Source of the DNA: Herbiconiux aconitum
GTDB taxonomy: Bacteria; Actinomycetota; Actinomycetes; Actinomycetales; Microbacteriaceae
Assembly (NCBI RefSeq): GCF_024979235.1
Contig: NZ_JANLCM010000002.1
Coordinates: 1,240,001-1,304,000, forward strand
DNA length: 64,000 nt
Direction of reading: 5' to 3'
In this document: piece by piece, positions 52,486 through 61,470 of the stretch
Numbering within the stretch: the first letter of the stretch is position 1
Layout of the letters: each line of letters begins with the position of its first letter
Position numbers and translations under genes: made by a program
Notes under the pieces: model-generated
The model's database searches: none
What the model was told of the DNA's origin: nothing
The model's input: only the letters and a program-made list of their open reading frames with translations

Positions 52486-54084
52486 TCATCCGACAGCCGC
52501 GTGCCGACCGACCTTCGAGCGCAGATCCTTGCGCAGGATCTTGCCCGAACTCGACTTCGGAATGACCTCGATGAACTCCACCATCCGCACCTTCTCGTGC
52601 CCGGCGACCCGCTCGGCCACGTAGGCCATCACGACCTCTTCGTCGAGGTCGGCGTCGGCTCGGCGCACCACGAAGGCCTTCGGCACCTCCTGTCCGTCTT
52701 CGTCGTCGATGCCGATCACGGCCGCGTCGACGACCTCCGGATGCGTCAGCAGCACGGCCTCGAGCACGGCCGGGGCCACCTGGTAGCCCTTGTACTTGAT
52801 CAGCTCCTTCAACCGGTCGACGATGACGTAGACCCCCTCGGCATCGACCGTGGCGATGTCACCGGTGTGCAGCCAGCCCTCCGCGTCGAGGGCCTGCGCG
52901 GTCGACGCCTCGTCGGCGAGGTAGCCGGTCATCACCTGGGGTCCGCGAACGAGGAGCTCGCCCGGGGCGCTCGGCCCCGACTCGGGCACGGCGACATCCT
53001 CCCCCGTCTCCGGATCGATCACGCGGCACTCGGTGTTCGGCAGCGCCAGCCCGATCGACGAGCGGTCGATGTCGGCACGCGCCACCGGGATCGCGTGGGT
53101 GACGGGGCTCGCCTCGGTCATGCCGTAGCCCTGGCAGACGGTGCAGCCGATCCGCTCGGCCACCGCTTGGGCCAGCGCACCGTCGAGCGGCGCCGCTCCG
53201 GAGAAGATGACGTCGACGCCCGTGAGGTCGTAGTCGTCGACCAGCGGATGCTTCGCCAGGGCGACGGCGATCGGCGGAGCGATGAACAACCACGTGCACA
53301 CGTGTTCGCTGGTGACGCGGAGGAACTCGGCCAGCTCGAACTTCGGCATCGTGACGAGGCTCGCGCGCTTCAGCAGCGCGAAGTCGAGTAGCACCGAGAG
53401 GCCGTAGATGTGGAAGAACGGCAGCACGGCCAGCACGCGGTCGTCGCGGCCGAGCGGGATGACCTGCTCGCTCTGCAGCACGTTCGCCACGAGGTTCTGA
53501 TGCGTGAGCATCACGCCTTTCGGGTGACCGGTGGTTCCCGAAGAGAACGGCAGCACGGCGAGATGGGTGGCCGGATCGAAATGCACGTCGGGCGGCGCCG
53601 CACGGTCGAAGAGCAGGTCGCGGAGCGAGGGATGCCCTTCGGCACCGTCGATCACCACGAGGTGGTCGTCGGCGATACCCACGGCCAATGCGGCCTCGGC
53701 CGCCTGCGGAAGGAGGGGCGAGACGGTGAACAGCCAGTGCGCATCCGCGCTCTTCAGCTGGCTCGCGATCTCGCCGACGGTGTAGAGCGAGTTGATGGTG
53801 GTGGCGGTGCCGCCGGCGCGGAGCACGCCGTGGAAGACGGTGGCGAACTCCGGCAGGTTGGGGCAGAGGATGCCGACCGTGTCGCCCACCCCGAGGCCTC
53901 GGGCGGCGAGCGCGCCCGCCAGGGCGTCGACCTGCGCGATCAGCTGGCGGTAGGTGGTCTCGTCTCCCGTGCTGCCGTCGACCAGAGCGATGCGGTCGAG
54001 GTCGGCGTCGTCGAGGTCGCCGAAGAGCAGCTCGTAAACGCTCTGGGCGGGAATCTCCACATCAGGATAGGTCGATCGGGCCAT
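52486..54084 (-). CDS. AMP-forming acyl-CoA ligase (4-coumarate-CoA ligase-like)
   Basis: This 532-residue adenylating enzyme has the phosphate loop PFSSGTTGHPKGVML, GYGMTEASP, WLHTGDIATVD and RLKELIKYKGYQVAP. The C-terminal catalytic lysine lies in PKSSSGKILRKDLR. It would activate a carboxylic acid to acyl-AMP and then acyl-CoA. The sequence is close to 4CL-type ligases, which in bacteria use aromatic or medium/long-chain acids; substrate not assigned. Divergent from a quinone oxidoreductase with an operator-like dyad between them. Confidence 0.9.
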   Translation of the reverse strand: MARSTYPDVEIPAQSVYELLFGDLDDADLDRIALVDGSTGDETTYRQLIAQVDALAGALAARGLGVGDTVGILCPNLPEFATVFHGVLRAGGTATTINSLYTVGEIASQLKSADAHWLFTVSPLLPQAAEAALAVGIADDHLVVIDGAEGHPSLRDLLFDRAAPPDVHFDPATHLAVLPFSSGTTGHPKGVMLTHQNLVANVLQSEQVIPLGRDDRVLAVLPFFHIYGLSVLLDFALLKRASLVTMPKFELAEFLRVTSEHVCTWLFIAPPIAVALAKHPLVDDYDLTGVDVIFSGAAPLDGALAQAVAERIGCTVCQGYGMTEASPVTHAIPVARADIDRSSIGLALPNTECRVIDPETGEDVAVPESGPSAPGELLVRGPQVMTGYLADEASTAQALDAEGWLHTGDIATVDAEGVYVIVDRLKELIKYKGYQVAPAVLEAVLLTHPEVVDAAVIGIDDEDGQEVPKAFVVRRADADLDEEVVMAYVAERVAGHEKVRMVEFIEVIPKSSSGKILRKDLRSKVGRHAAVG

Positions 54085-54099
54085 CCTCTATCTCCTTCG

Positions 54100-54115
54100 A
54101 TAGCAATTGAGCTAT
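54100..54115. promoter_or_regulatory. Operator-like dyad between ligase and quinone oxidoreductase
   Basis: ATAGCAATTGAGCTAT is an imperfect palindrome (ATAGC/GCTAT arms) in the only AT-rich stretch of the 90-base divergent gap. Plausible site for a TetR-type repressor; no regulator gene is adjacent. Confidence 0.35.
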
Positions 54116-54174
54116 TTGACTACCCCTCAGCACTTCTCCGCAAGACCGGGGCCGCGGGCACTACCGTGGTTCCC

Positions 54175-55146
54175 ATGAAAGCCGTTCTGATCCGGGAGCC
54201 CGGCGACGCATCCGTTCTCGAGCTCGGGGAGGTGCCGCAGCCGGCACCGGGTGAGGGCGAGGTTCTCATCGACGTCGCTGCCGCCGGCGTCAACCGGGCC
54301 GACATCGCGCAGCGCGAAGGCCATTACGCGCCTCCGCCCGGGGCTCCGGCGTGGCTGGGGCTCGAGGTGTCGGGCGTGGTCGCCGAGGTCGATGCCGGCG
54401 TCGACGGATTCTCTCCCGGCGACCGCGTGTGCGCGCTGCTCGGCGGGGGCGGGTATGCCGAGCGGGTGGTGGTTCCGGCCGGGCAGGTGCTGCCGGTGCC
54501 GGCGAGCATCGACCTGGTCGAGGCAGCAGGCCTGGCCGAGGTGGTGGCGACGGTGTGGTCGAACGTGTTCCTGCTCGCCGACCTGCGAGCCGGCGAGACG
54601 TTGCTCGTGCACGGCGGATCGAGCGGGATCGGCACGATGGCGGTGCAGCTCGGCCGGGCCTTCGGCGCCCGGGTGGCGGTGACGGCGCGGTCGGCCGTGA
54701 AGCTCGAGGCGTGCCGGGAGCTCGGCGCCGAGATCCTGATCGACTACACGAAAGACGACTTCGTGCACCGCATCACCGACGAGACCGGTGGAGCCGACGT
54801 CATCCTCGACGTGGTGGGCGGCGACTACCTGAACCGCAACGCGCGCGCACTCAACGTCAACGGACGCATCGCCAACATCTCGAGCCTCGCCGGTCGCCAG
54901 GCGAACCTCGATCTCGGAGCGCTGATGATGAAGCGCGGCACGATCCGTTCCACCAGCCTTCGGGCCCGGCCCGCGGTGGAGAAGGCCGAGATCATCGCGA
55001 GCGTGCATGAAAACGTCTGGCCCCTGATCGAGAACGGCACCGTGCGTCCGGTGATCGGCGCGCGTTATCCGCTGGCCCAGGCATCCGAGGCGCACCGGTT
55101 GATGGAATCGTCGGGGCATGTGGGAAAGATCCTGCTCGTGGTGTGA
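54175..55146 (+). CDS. NAD(P)H:quinone oxidoreductase (zeta-crystallin type)
   Basis: This 323-residue zinc-free medium-chain reductase has the N-terminal MKAVLIREPG, AAGVNRADIAQREGHY and the nucleotide motif LVHGGSSGIGTMAVQLG, with a C-terminal SGHVGKILLVV. The PIG3/TP53I3-like branch reduces quinones or enones with NADPH. Its stop is three bases from that of the convergent channel gene, so the two transcripts must overlap. Confidence 0.92.
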   Translation: MKAVLIREPGDASVLELGEVPQPAPGEGEVLIDVAAAGVNRADIAQREGHYAPPPGAPAWLGLEVSGVVAEVDAGVDGFSPGDRVCALLGGGGYAERVVVPAGQVLPVPASIDLVEAAGLAEVVATVWSNVFLLADLRAGETLLVHGGSSGIGTMAVQLGRAFGARVAVTARSAVKLEACRELGAEILIDYTKDDFVHRITDETGGADVILDVVGGDYLNRNARALNVNGRIANISSLAGRQANLDLGALMMKRGTIRSTSLRARPAVEKAEIIASVHENVWPLIENGTVRPVIGARYPLAQASEAHRLMESSGHVGKILLVV

Positions 55147-55149
55147 GGG

Positions 55150-57060
55150 TCAGTTCTCGGCCAAGACGATCACCCGGTCGCCCGGGGCGAAGACGATGCG
55201 GGCGGGTTTCGTGGGGTTCACGTGAACGCCGTAGGCACGGGTGGCGTCGTGGGCGTCGGCGGCCACGCGGTAGCCGATCGCGGTCTCACCGCGGAGGAGA
55301 GCAGCCTCGGCGACCGTGTAGAAGTCGACCGCGACGCCGGGCTCGATGTAGGTGTCGGCCGGCCGTAGGTAGATCTCGCTGCCCTCGCTCGAGAACAGCG
55401 TGGCGAAGACCTCCGCGAGCATCCGGTTCTCGCTCACCTGCGAGAGCATCAGGCTCACGAGCTTCTCGCTCACGATGAAGTCGTCGGCGTTCGTGACCTC
55501 GGCGAGTTCGCGGTTGCGGTCGTCGAGCATCTCGCTCACCACGTTGAGGTCGACGTCGTGCCGTTCGGCGATGTCGCGCAGGTGCAGCAGGGTGATGAGG
55601 GTGCGGGCATCGGCGCGCTGGGCCGGCAGCGACTCCTTCTCGGCGAGCACGATGATGTGGTCGTAGCGGTAGACCTCCAACGCATCCAGGGCACCGCGGC
55701 TGGTCGGGTCGGCGCGCTCCACCCTGACGTCGAGACCGTCGAGGGCGGGCAGCTCGGGGCAGTCGCCGGCCGCGACCACACGCACCGTCGACCCGGGGGC
55801 CACGTAGTCGTGCAACTCGCGGAGCATCAACACCAGCCCCGAATTGCAGCCCAGCACGAGCGTGTGCTCGGGGCGCGCAACCGTCGCTCTGGGGGCGACG
55901 ATGGCGGCACGGTCGGGCGCGACCCGGTCGGCGAGGGCGATGGTGCTGTCGTCTTCGGCGATGACGATGAGCTGGTCGCCGGGAGCGAGCAGCATCGACG
56001 CGGGCGGGTTGATGGTGACCGACGGTGCGGCGACCGGCGCGGTCGTGCCCCGAACCGCGACACCGCTCGCGATGCCGATGACGGTGGATGTCGCGAAAGC
56101 GGTCTGCACCTCGCCGAAGTTGCGGCCGACGAGCGTCGGCTGTTCGGTGAAGTAGATCTCGTCGCCTCCGAAGTCGAGCAGTTCGGTATAGACGACGCTG
56201 AGCCCGCTCTGCCGGCAGGTCTGCACCGTCACCCGGCTGATGAGGTCGCTCGCCAGCACCCAGTGCGTCTCGTCACGACCGACCAGCCGGGCGGCTTCGA
56301 GGTTGGCCGGGTCGTCGAGCTCGGCCACGATGTGGAACTCGTCGGCGCCACGATTCGGGTTGTTGGTGAGGGCGAGGGCGGTCTTGATGACGGTGGAATC
56401 CGCATCGTCGTCTCCGTCGGAGGCGAGGATGACGATGCTGCGCGCATCGTGCGGACTGCCGAGCTCGAGGTCGTTGAGGTTCATCGGGTCGCCGGATCGG
56501 CAGATCACCCGGGTGCGACCGGTCGCTCCCACTTCGGCGCGGATCGCATCCTCCATCTCCACCTTGTCGCGGTCGGCGAGCACCACGATGGCGCTGCGCC
56601 CGCGGGACTCGTTGGCGATGGCGAGTTCGCTCACGATCGAGAAGACCTTCGGGCTCCAACCGAGAATCAGGGTGTGCCCCGATTCGAGCACGCGCGAGCG
56701 ACCCTTGCGGAGCTCGTCGACCTTGCTGTCGAAGGCGCCGGAGATGATGCCGATCAGGCTCGCCACGATGATGAGGCCGCCGACCGTGACCACGAGCATG
56801 AGCGCGCGGAAACCCCAGCCGGTGTCGCCGCCCATGGTGCCGGGGTCGAGGGTACGCATGAGGTTGCCCCAGAGCACATCCCAGAAGTCGGCCGTCGGGG
56901 CGTCGTCGGGGTAGGCGCGCACGACGTAGACCACGACGGCGAGGATGATCACGAAGACGGCGGTGGCGGCGCCGAGCAGGAGCATCAGGGCGACGGTGCC
57001 ACGCGACATCCAGTCGTCGAAGCGATAGCGCACGCGTTCGCGCAGGGTGGGCTTCTGCAT
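55150..57060 (-). CDS. CASTOR/POLLUX-type ion channel with RCK-like domains
   Basis: This 636-residue membrane protein has N-terminal helices at about 22-48 and 85-110. Between them lies a pore region (FWDVLWGNLMRTLDPGTMGGD, in two parts) lacking the GYGD potassium filter. Tandem NAD-binding RCK-like folds follow (HTLILGWSPKVFSIVSELA, HTLVLGCNSGLVLMLRELHD). This is the layout of plant CASTOR/POLLUX/SYM8 channels and their bacterial relatives. Ion selectivity in bacteria is not known. Single minus-strand gene upstream of nothing obvious; 3' end nearly touches the quinone reductase gene. Confidence 0.87.
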   Translation of the reverse strand: MQKPTLRERVRYRFDDWMSRGTVALMLLLGAATAVFVIILAVVVYVVRAYPDDAPTADFWDVLWGNLMRTLDPGTMGGDTGWGFRALMLVVTVGGLIIVASLIGIISGAFDSKVDELRKGRSRVLESGHTLILGWSPKVFSIVSELAIANESRGRSAIVVLADRDKVEMEDAIRAEVGATGRTRVICRSGDPMNLNDLELGSPHDARSIVILASDGDDDADSTVIKTALALTNNPNRGADEFHIVAELDDPANLEAARLVGRDETHWVLASDLISRVTVQTCRQSGLSVVYTELLDFGGDEIYFTEQPTLVGRNFGEVQTAFATSTVIGIASGVAVRGTTAPVAAPSVTINPPASMLLAPGDQLIVIAEDDSTIALADRVAPDRAAIVAPRATVARPEHTLVLGCNSGLVLMLRELHDYVAPGSTVRVVAAGDCPELPALDGLDVRVERADPTSRGALDALEVYRYDHIIVLAEKESLPAQRADARTLITLLHLRDIAERHDVDLNVVSEMLDDRNRELAEVTNADDFIVSEKLVSLMLSQVSENRMLAEVFATLFSSEGSEIYLRPADTYIEPGVAVDFYTVAEAALLRGETAIGYRVAADAHDATRAYGVHVNPTKPARIVFAPGDRVIVLAEN

Positions 57061-57139
57061 CGGGGCTCCTTCGGCCGGGCTGCTCGAACCCTATTGCCTG
57101 AGAACCTCTCACGTCTCGCCCTCGTTCGGGGGCGCGTGA

Positions 57140-58132
57140 TCAGGCGAGCCGGATGCCGCTCTGCAGCCGCGTTCGCAGTTCGAAGGCCCGGTCGATGCTC
57201 GCCCGGTCGGTGGTGCCCACGCCGTTCCGCAGGAGCTGCGGCAGCAGGGAGCGGCGCACCACGACCGCGCCGGCCAGCCGCCCGCGTTCGACCACCCGCA
57301 TGGGTTCGGCCAGCGAGTCATCCGGAACCACGACGACGAGCCCGGTGAACTTCACACCGAGCGAACGACCGAGCGAGCGAGCACCGCGGCTCAGCTCGCG
57401 CAACGGTTCGTCGTCGGGGTGCACGCCGTCGCCGACGATCTCACCCTTGTGGAGCGTGACCTCGCCGCCCCAGTCCTCCGACTGGATCGCGAACAAGCCG
57501 GCGGGGCCGAGCACGACGTGGTCGATGGTCTCGGGCACGCCGTCGATGCGGCGACCGGTGAGCACGTTGTTCCAGATGGTGAAGCCGATGCCGAGCGTGC
57601 CGACGATGCCGGCGGTCGACTCCTCGGCGATGGCCTTGGCCAGCCATCCACGGATCTCCCGCGGCGCCGACCGCACGAGTGCGGAGTCGTAGGGGTCGGT
57701 AATCGTGACACCGCGACCCACCCACTCACGCAGCAGGCTCAGGTATTGCTCGCGCTCCTGGCCGCCCGGATGCCCGTAGCTGCGGGCACGCACCGACGAG
57801 CTCTGCGCGCGGCCGGTGCGGAAGCCGCTCTGGAACCCGGCGCCGGGAGTCGAGGCCGATCCGGAGGCGCCGGCGGTGTGCGCCTGGGCACCGTAACCCT
57901 CCGGCGCCATCGTGCGTGCGCCCTGGCCGCGGTCGTAGGCGGCGCGGTCTTCGGGGGTGCCGACCCGTTCCCAGGCGTGCTGCACCTGCACGAAGCGGGC
58001 GGCGTCTCCCCCGGTGTCGGGATGCGTCTGCCGCAGCAGCCGGCGGTAGGCCCGTCGCAGTTCGTCTTCGCCGATCGAGGGGTCGACCCCCAGCACTTCA
58101 TACGGGGTACGCGCAGCGGGACTATCGGACAC
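57140..58132 (-). CDS. J-domain protein with NERD nuclease-related domain
   Basis: This 330-residue protein has an N-terminal DnaJ domain (about 8-70; TPYEVLGVDPSIGEDELRR) with the HPD tripeptide (QTHPDTGG) that stimulates DnaK. A Gly/Ala/Ser linker leads to a C-terminal NERD-like region (about 190-300; IDHVVLGPAGLFAIQSEDWGGEV), related to Holliday-junction/restriction endonuclease folds. The joining of co-chaperone and nuclease-like parts is unusual but seen in actinobacteria. The GTG start directly precedes the J-domain; no strong ribosome site. Confidence 0.82.
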   Translation of the reverse strand: MSDSPAARTPYEVLGVDPSIGEDELRRAYRRLLRQTHPDTGGDAARFVQVQHAWERVGTPEDRAAYDRGQGARTMAPEGYGAQAHTAGASGSASTPGAGFQSGFRTGRAQSSSVRARSYGHPGGQEREQYLSLLREWVGRGVTITDPYDSALVRSAPREIRGWLAKAIAEESTAGIVGTLGIGFTIWNNVLTGRRIDGVPETIDHVVLGPAGLFAIQSEDWGGEVTLHKGEIVGDGVHPDDEPLRELSRGARSLGRSLGVKFTGLVVVVPDDSLAEPMRVVERGRLAGAVVVRRSLLPQLLRNGVGTTDRASIDRAFELRTRLQSGIRLA

Positions 58133-58233
58133 CTGATCACGATATAGCCCGAATCCGCACGTCAGCCCCAGGCCCGCTGTTTCTTCGCCCACAGCGCACC
58201 GGCGTACTCTACGCGGAGAGCACCCAGTAGCCC

Positions 58234-59091
58234 CTACTCCACGCGCAGCACGATCACCGGGCACGGCGCGTGGATCAGCACGTCGTGGCTGACCGAGCCG
58301 AGCAGGAAGCGGCTGAGTCCGCGGCGTCCGTGGCTGCCGATCACCAGCAGCGACGCCTCTTTCGACGCCTTGATGAGGGCTGTGGCGGGCGCATCCAGTT
58401 CGACCGTCGTCGTGATCTGCACTTCGGGATGGTCGGGGTCGACCTGCGCGAGCGTGTTCTCGACACCGTGTCGTGCGCGCTCTTCGAGGGCGTCGTAGAG
58501 TTCGGAGCCGTCGGCGAAGTCGGGCATCGACAGCGGCGGGACTGTCCAGGCGCTGACGACGTGCAACGGCTCGCCGAGGCGTGCGGCTTCAGCGATGGCG
58601 GCCTCGAGCACGGGTGTGCACCCATCCGATCCGTCGACGCCGACGACGACACCCGTGCGGTGCACGATCGGCAGATCGGGAATCACGGCCACGGGCACCT
58701 TCGCGGCTGCGGCCACCCGGATGCTCACGGCACTGGTGGTGAGGCGCTCGTAGGCGTCTTTGCGGTAGGTGCCGACCACGAGCAGGTCGGCGCCGATCTT
58801 CTCGGCCTCCGCGCAGAGCACCGCGGCCGGATTGCCCGAGACGACCCGCGAGGTGACGGTGACGTGCGGCGCCTTCGTGTCGGCGTTGAAAGCGGCGCTG
58901 CCGAGCACGACTTCGCCGTGCTGTTCGAGGAGCGGCGCGGCGGTGAAGGCCTCCGAGTCCCACGAGGTGTCGGCGACGTAGATCACGTCGACGTCGTGCT
59001 GCGTGGCCTCCGCCCGACGCAACGCCCAGTCGAGGGCCACCTTGCCCGACGGCGATCCGTCGTACCCCACCACGATCGTGCCGGTCATCAT
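58234..59091 (-). CDS. Tandem universal stress protein (UspA family)
   Basis: This 285-residue protein has two Usp domains (about 1-140 and 145-285). Each starts with a TIVVGYDGS/VVVGVDGS strand. The second ends with the ATP-binding IGSHGRRGLSRFLLGSVS; the first has VGTYRKDAYERLTTSAVS, lacking the second Gly. So probably only the C-terminal half binds ATP in the classic way. AGAGG precedes two adjacent ATGs (59091, 59088). Typical of dormancy or stress response in actinobacteria. Confidence 0.93.
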   Translation of the reverse strand: MMTGTIVVGYDGSPSGKVALDWALRRAEATQHDVDVIYVADTSWDSEAFTAAPLLEQHGEVVLGSAAFNADTKAPHVTVTSRVVSGNPAAVLCAEAEKIGADLLVVGTYRKDAYERLTTSAVSIRVAAAAKVPVAVIPDLPIVHRTGVVVGVDGSDGCTPVLEAAIAEAARLGEPLHVVSAWTVPPLSMPDFADGSELYDALEERARHGVENTLAQVDPDHPEVQITTTVELDAPATALIKASKEASLLVIGSHGRRGLSRFLLGSVSHDVLIHAPCPVIVLRVE

Positions 59092-59192
59092 GCCTCTTTC
59101 CGCGAGTACTGCGTGTGGTGCCTGTGTGCTGTGACGTCTGGCGTCACTGCGGCATCCCGACGCCAGTATGACCGACGACGGATGCCCGCCGC

Positions 59193-59522
59193 TCAGCCCG
59201 TGATGTCGACTCGCGAGATCCGGTCTCCCTCGAGCGCGAACGCCATCGTTCCGCCGCCGTTGTAACCGTTGCCGGTGACCGTGATGGTGACGGCGTAGAC
59301 CCCGTTGGTCTCGGTGAACCCCTCGACCTCGAAGTGGCTCTGCACGCCCATGTTCTCGTTGTCGTTCCAGGACGAGATGCCGTCGTGGCCGCGGAAGGAG
59401 CGACCCCAGTCGTCGAGAACGGCGTCGCTCGAAAAGGCGGCCAGGAAGCGTTCGCGGTCGGATTGGTTGGTGGCGTCGAAGAAATCGGCGATCGCGGGCG
59501 GGAGGTTCTCGAGACCGGACAT
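59193..59522 (-). CDS. SnoaL/NTF2-like protein
   Basis: This 109-residue cone-shaped alpha+beta fold has LPPAIADFFDATNQSDRERFLAAFSSDAVLDD at the N-terminus (in parts) and TVTGNGYNGGGTMAFALEGDRISRVDIT at the end. NTF2-like proteins of this size may be enzymes or ligand-binding proteins; no catalytic residues are evident. Divergent from the DUF3224 gene. Confidence 0.87.
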   Translation of the reverse strand: MSGLENLPPAIADFFDATNQSDRERFLAAFSSDAVLDDWGRSFRGHDGISSWNDNENMGVQSHFEVEGFTETNGVYAVTITVTGNGYNGGGTMAFALEGDRISRVDITG

Positions 59523-59636
59523 GCTTCCATCCTGACGGTTCCCGCTCGGGCGCACCAGAGACGCTGGGCGTCTCCTCAGGGTCGCGCTGTCGCGTTTGTT
59601 CACGAGAGTGTCGGAGCGCATCCGTAGCCTGGACGG

Positions 59637-60050
59637 ATGAGCGAACACGACACCATCACCGCCCGCTTCTCCGTCACCGGCTGGGAGCCGGCCGAGCTGC
59701 CCGGCCTCGCCGGCGACGACGCACCGGCCGAGTGGGTGGGCGCGATAACCATGCGCAAGACGTACTCCTCGGGCCTCGTCGGCACGAGCGTCGCCCACTT
59801 CGTCTCGTCGGGCGAGGAGGATTCAGGCCGCGGCTACCTCGCCGCCGAGCGCATCACGGGAACGCTCGACGACGGCAGAACCGGATCGGTGACCGTGCAC
59901 CACGGCGCGCTCCAGCATCCCGACGACCCGTCGGCGTTCGGATACGTCGTGCCGGGCACCGGAACCGGCGACTTCGCGGGCTTCCGCGGCCAGGCGCGCA
60001 TCCTGCACGACGCCGAGGGTGCCTACTTCGTGATCACCCTCGAGTCCTGA
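59637..60050 (+). CDS. DUF3224 family protein
   Basis: This 137-residue single-domain beta-rich protein has the DUF3224 pattern (ITARFSVTGWEPAELPG, ITGTLDDGRTGSVTVHHGAL, FAGFRGQARILHDAEGAYF). The fold is related to allene oxide cyclase/dirigent-like barrels. Function unknown. No signal peptide. Confidence 0.87.
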   Translation: MSEHDTITARFSVTGWEPAELPGLAGDDAPAEWVGAITMRKTYSSGLVGTSVAHFVSSGEEDSGRGYLAAERITGTLDDGRTGSVTVHHGALQHPDDPSAFGYVVPGTGTGDFAGFRGQARILHDAEGAYFVITLES

Positions 60051-60080
60051 TCCTCCTCGCGCCTCGCTCGCGGGCGGGAG

Positions 60081-60788
60081 TCAGCTGGCGAGCTGGGGGT
60101 AGAGGGTGGTGATGGGGGCCGAGAGACCCTGCTTCACCGACGCGCTCAGCTCGTCGGCCAGCACCTCGTATTCGCCAGCCAGGAGCGCCGCGTACGAATC
60201 GCGCACCACCACGGCCGGGTCGTTCTTCGGGTCGTCGGAGTGCGCCGCCATCGGGGTGTCGACCCAGCCGACGTGCAGGCCCGTGACGAGCGTGCCCTGC
60301 GGCGCGAGCTCGAGGCGCAGCGAGTTCGTGGCCGACCACAGGGCCGCCTTGGCCGCGCTGTACGCGCCGGCGACGCCGATCCAGCTGAGCACCGAGTGCA
60401 CGTTGAGGAGAGCGCCGCCCCCGTTCGCCGCGAGCACCGGCGCGAAGGCGCGGGCCACGCCGACGGCACCGAAGAAGTTGGTCTCGAACATGGCGCGGAG
60501 TTCGGCATCCGTTCCGGTCGCGATTCCACTGCCCGCACCGACGCCCGCGTTGTTCACGACCACCGTCACGTCGGTGGCGGCTGCGGCTGCCGCGGCGATC
60601 GATGCCGCGTCGGTGACGTCGAGCTGCAGGGGCACGACGCGCTCGTCATCCCACTCCCGCGGCGTGCGGGCGGTCGCGTAGACCTTCGCGGCGCCGGCCT
60701 CGAGTGCCTGACGCACGAACTCGGTGCCCAGACCGCCGTTGGCGCCGGTGACCAGCACGACGGCCGAATCGAACGTGGTGAGTGACAT
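60081..60788 (-). CDS. Short-chain dehydrogenase
   Basis: This 235-residue classical SDR has TGANGGLG, NNAG, the catalytic Ser in VHSVLSW and YSAAK. A long Ala run (AAAAAAA, about residue 65) lies in a surface helix. It is divergent from an HxlR regulator, which probably controls it, in the common regulator/oxidoreductase arrangement. Substrate unknown. Confidence 0.9.
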   Translation of the reverse strand: MSLTTFDSAVVLVTGANGGLGTEFVRQALEAGAAKVYATARTPREWDDERVVPLQLDVTDAASIAAAAAAATDVTVVVNNAGVGAGSGIATGTDAELRAMFETNFFGAVGVARAFAPVLAANGGGALLNVHSVLSWIGVAGAYSAAKAALWSATNSLRLELAPQGTLVTGLHVGWVDTPMAAHSDDPKNDPAVVVRDSYAALLAGEYEVLADELSASVKQGLSAPITTLYPQLAS

Positions 60789-60819
60789 GGATGCTCCTTC
60801 TCGGTTGTGAATCCGAACC

Positions 60820-60857
60820 TAGCATGCTGAGTCCTAACTCCCTACTCAGGGGTAGAA
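60820..60857 (+). promoter_or_regulatory. Divergent SDR/HxlR promoter with dyads
   Basis: The 77-base gap holds the palindrome AGCATGCT and an inverted CTGAGT/ACTCAG pair just before TAGAAT, a good -10 box about ten bases from the HxlR start. Consistent with an HxlR operator overlapping its own promoter. Confidence 0.45.
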
Positions 60858-60865
60858 TCGACCCC

Positions 60866-61342
60866 ATGACCGCTCTGCTCGGCAAAGATCTGAACTGCTC
60901 CATCGCCCGCAGCCTCGAGGTGCTGGGCGAGAAGTGGACGCTGCTGATCGTGCGAGAAGCGTTCCGTGGCCGCACCCGGTTCTCGGAGTTCACCGACTCG
61001 CTCGGCATCGCCCGCGACATCCTCGCCACCCGCCTCAGCACGCTCGTCGAGTTCGGCGTGCTCGAACGGCACCCCTACCGTGACGCCGGCGAGCGGGAGC
61101 GGGAGGAGTACCTCCTGACGACCGCGGGCCGTGAACTGATGCCCGTCCTGGCCGCCCTCACGGCGTGGGGCGACCGCCATCGGCCGACGGAGCCCGGGCC
61201 GACGGTGCTCTACGAAGACGCCGATTCGGGCGCACGCGCCGAACTGCGCTTCACAACGGCCGACGGCCGCATCCTCGAACTCGCGGATGTCGCAGCCCGG
61301 CCCGGCCCCGGGCAGATCGACGCCGAGACGCTCACCTCCTGA
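60866..61342 (+). CDS. HxlR family transcriptional regulator
   Basis: This 158-residue winged helix protein has the HxlR start NCSIARSLEVLGEKWTLLIVREAF, with the conserved cysteine, followed by FTDSLGIARDILATRLSTLVEFGVL. The C-terminal extension (about 100-158) is unusually long for the family and beta-rich. It may sense a reactive small molecule via the Cys and control the divergent SDR. ATG 60866 fits the -10 box upstream. Confidence 0.9.
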   Translation: MTALLGKDLNCSIARSLEVLGEKWTLLIVREAFRGRTRFSEFTDSLGIARDILATRLSTLVEFGVLERHPYRDAGEREREEYLLTTAGRELMPVLAALTAWGDRHRPTEPGPTVLYEDADSGARAELRFTTADGRILELADVAARPGPGQIDAETLTS

Positions 61343-61470
61343 GCCCCCTGCACTCGTGCCCGTCTCACGGAATACTGGACCTCATCCCGTCGTTGGCATC
61401 GGCGACGACAATTGATGCGTATGCATGAAAAGAGCTGCAAGCGGCTCGAGCGAGGGATGAGGAGCACCCC

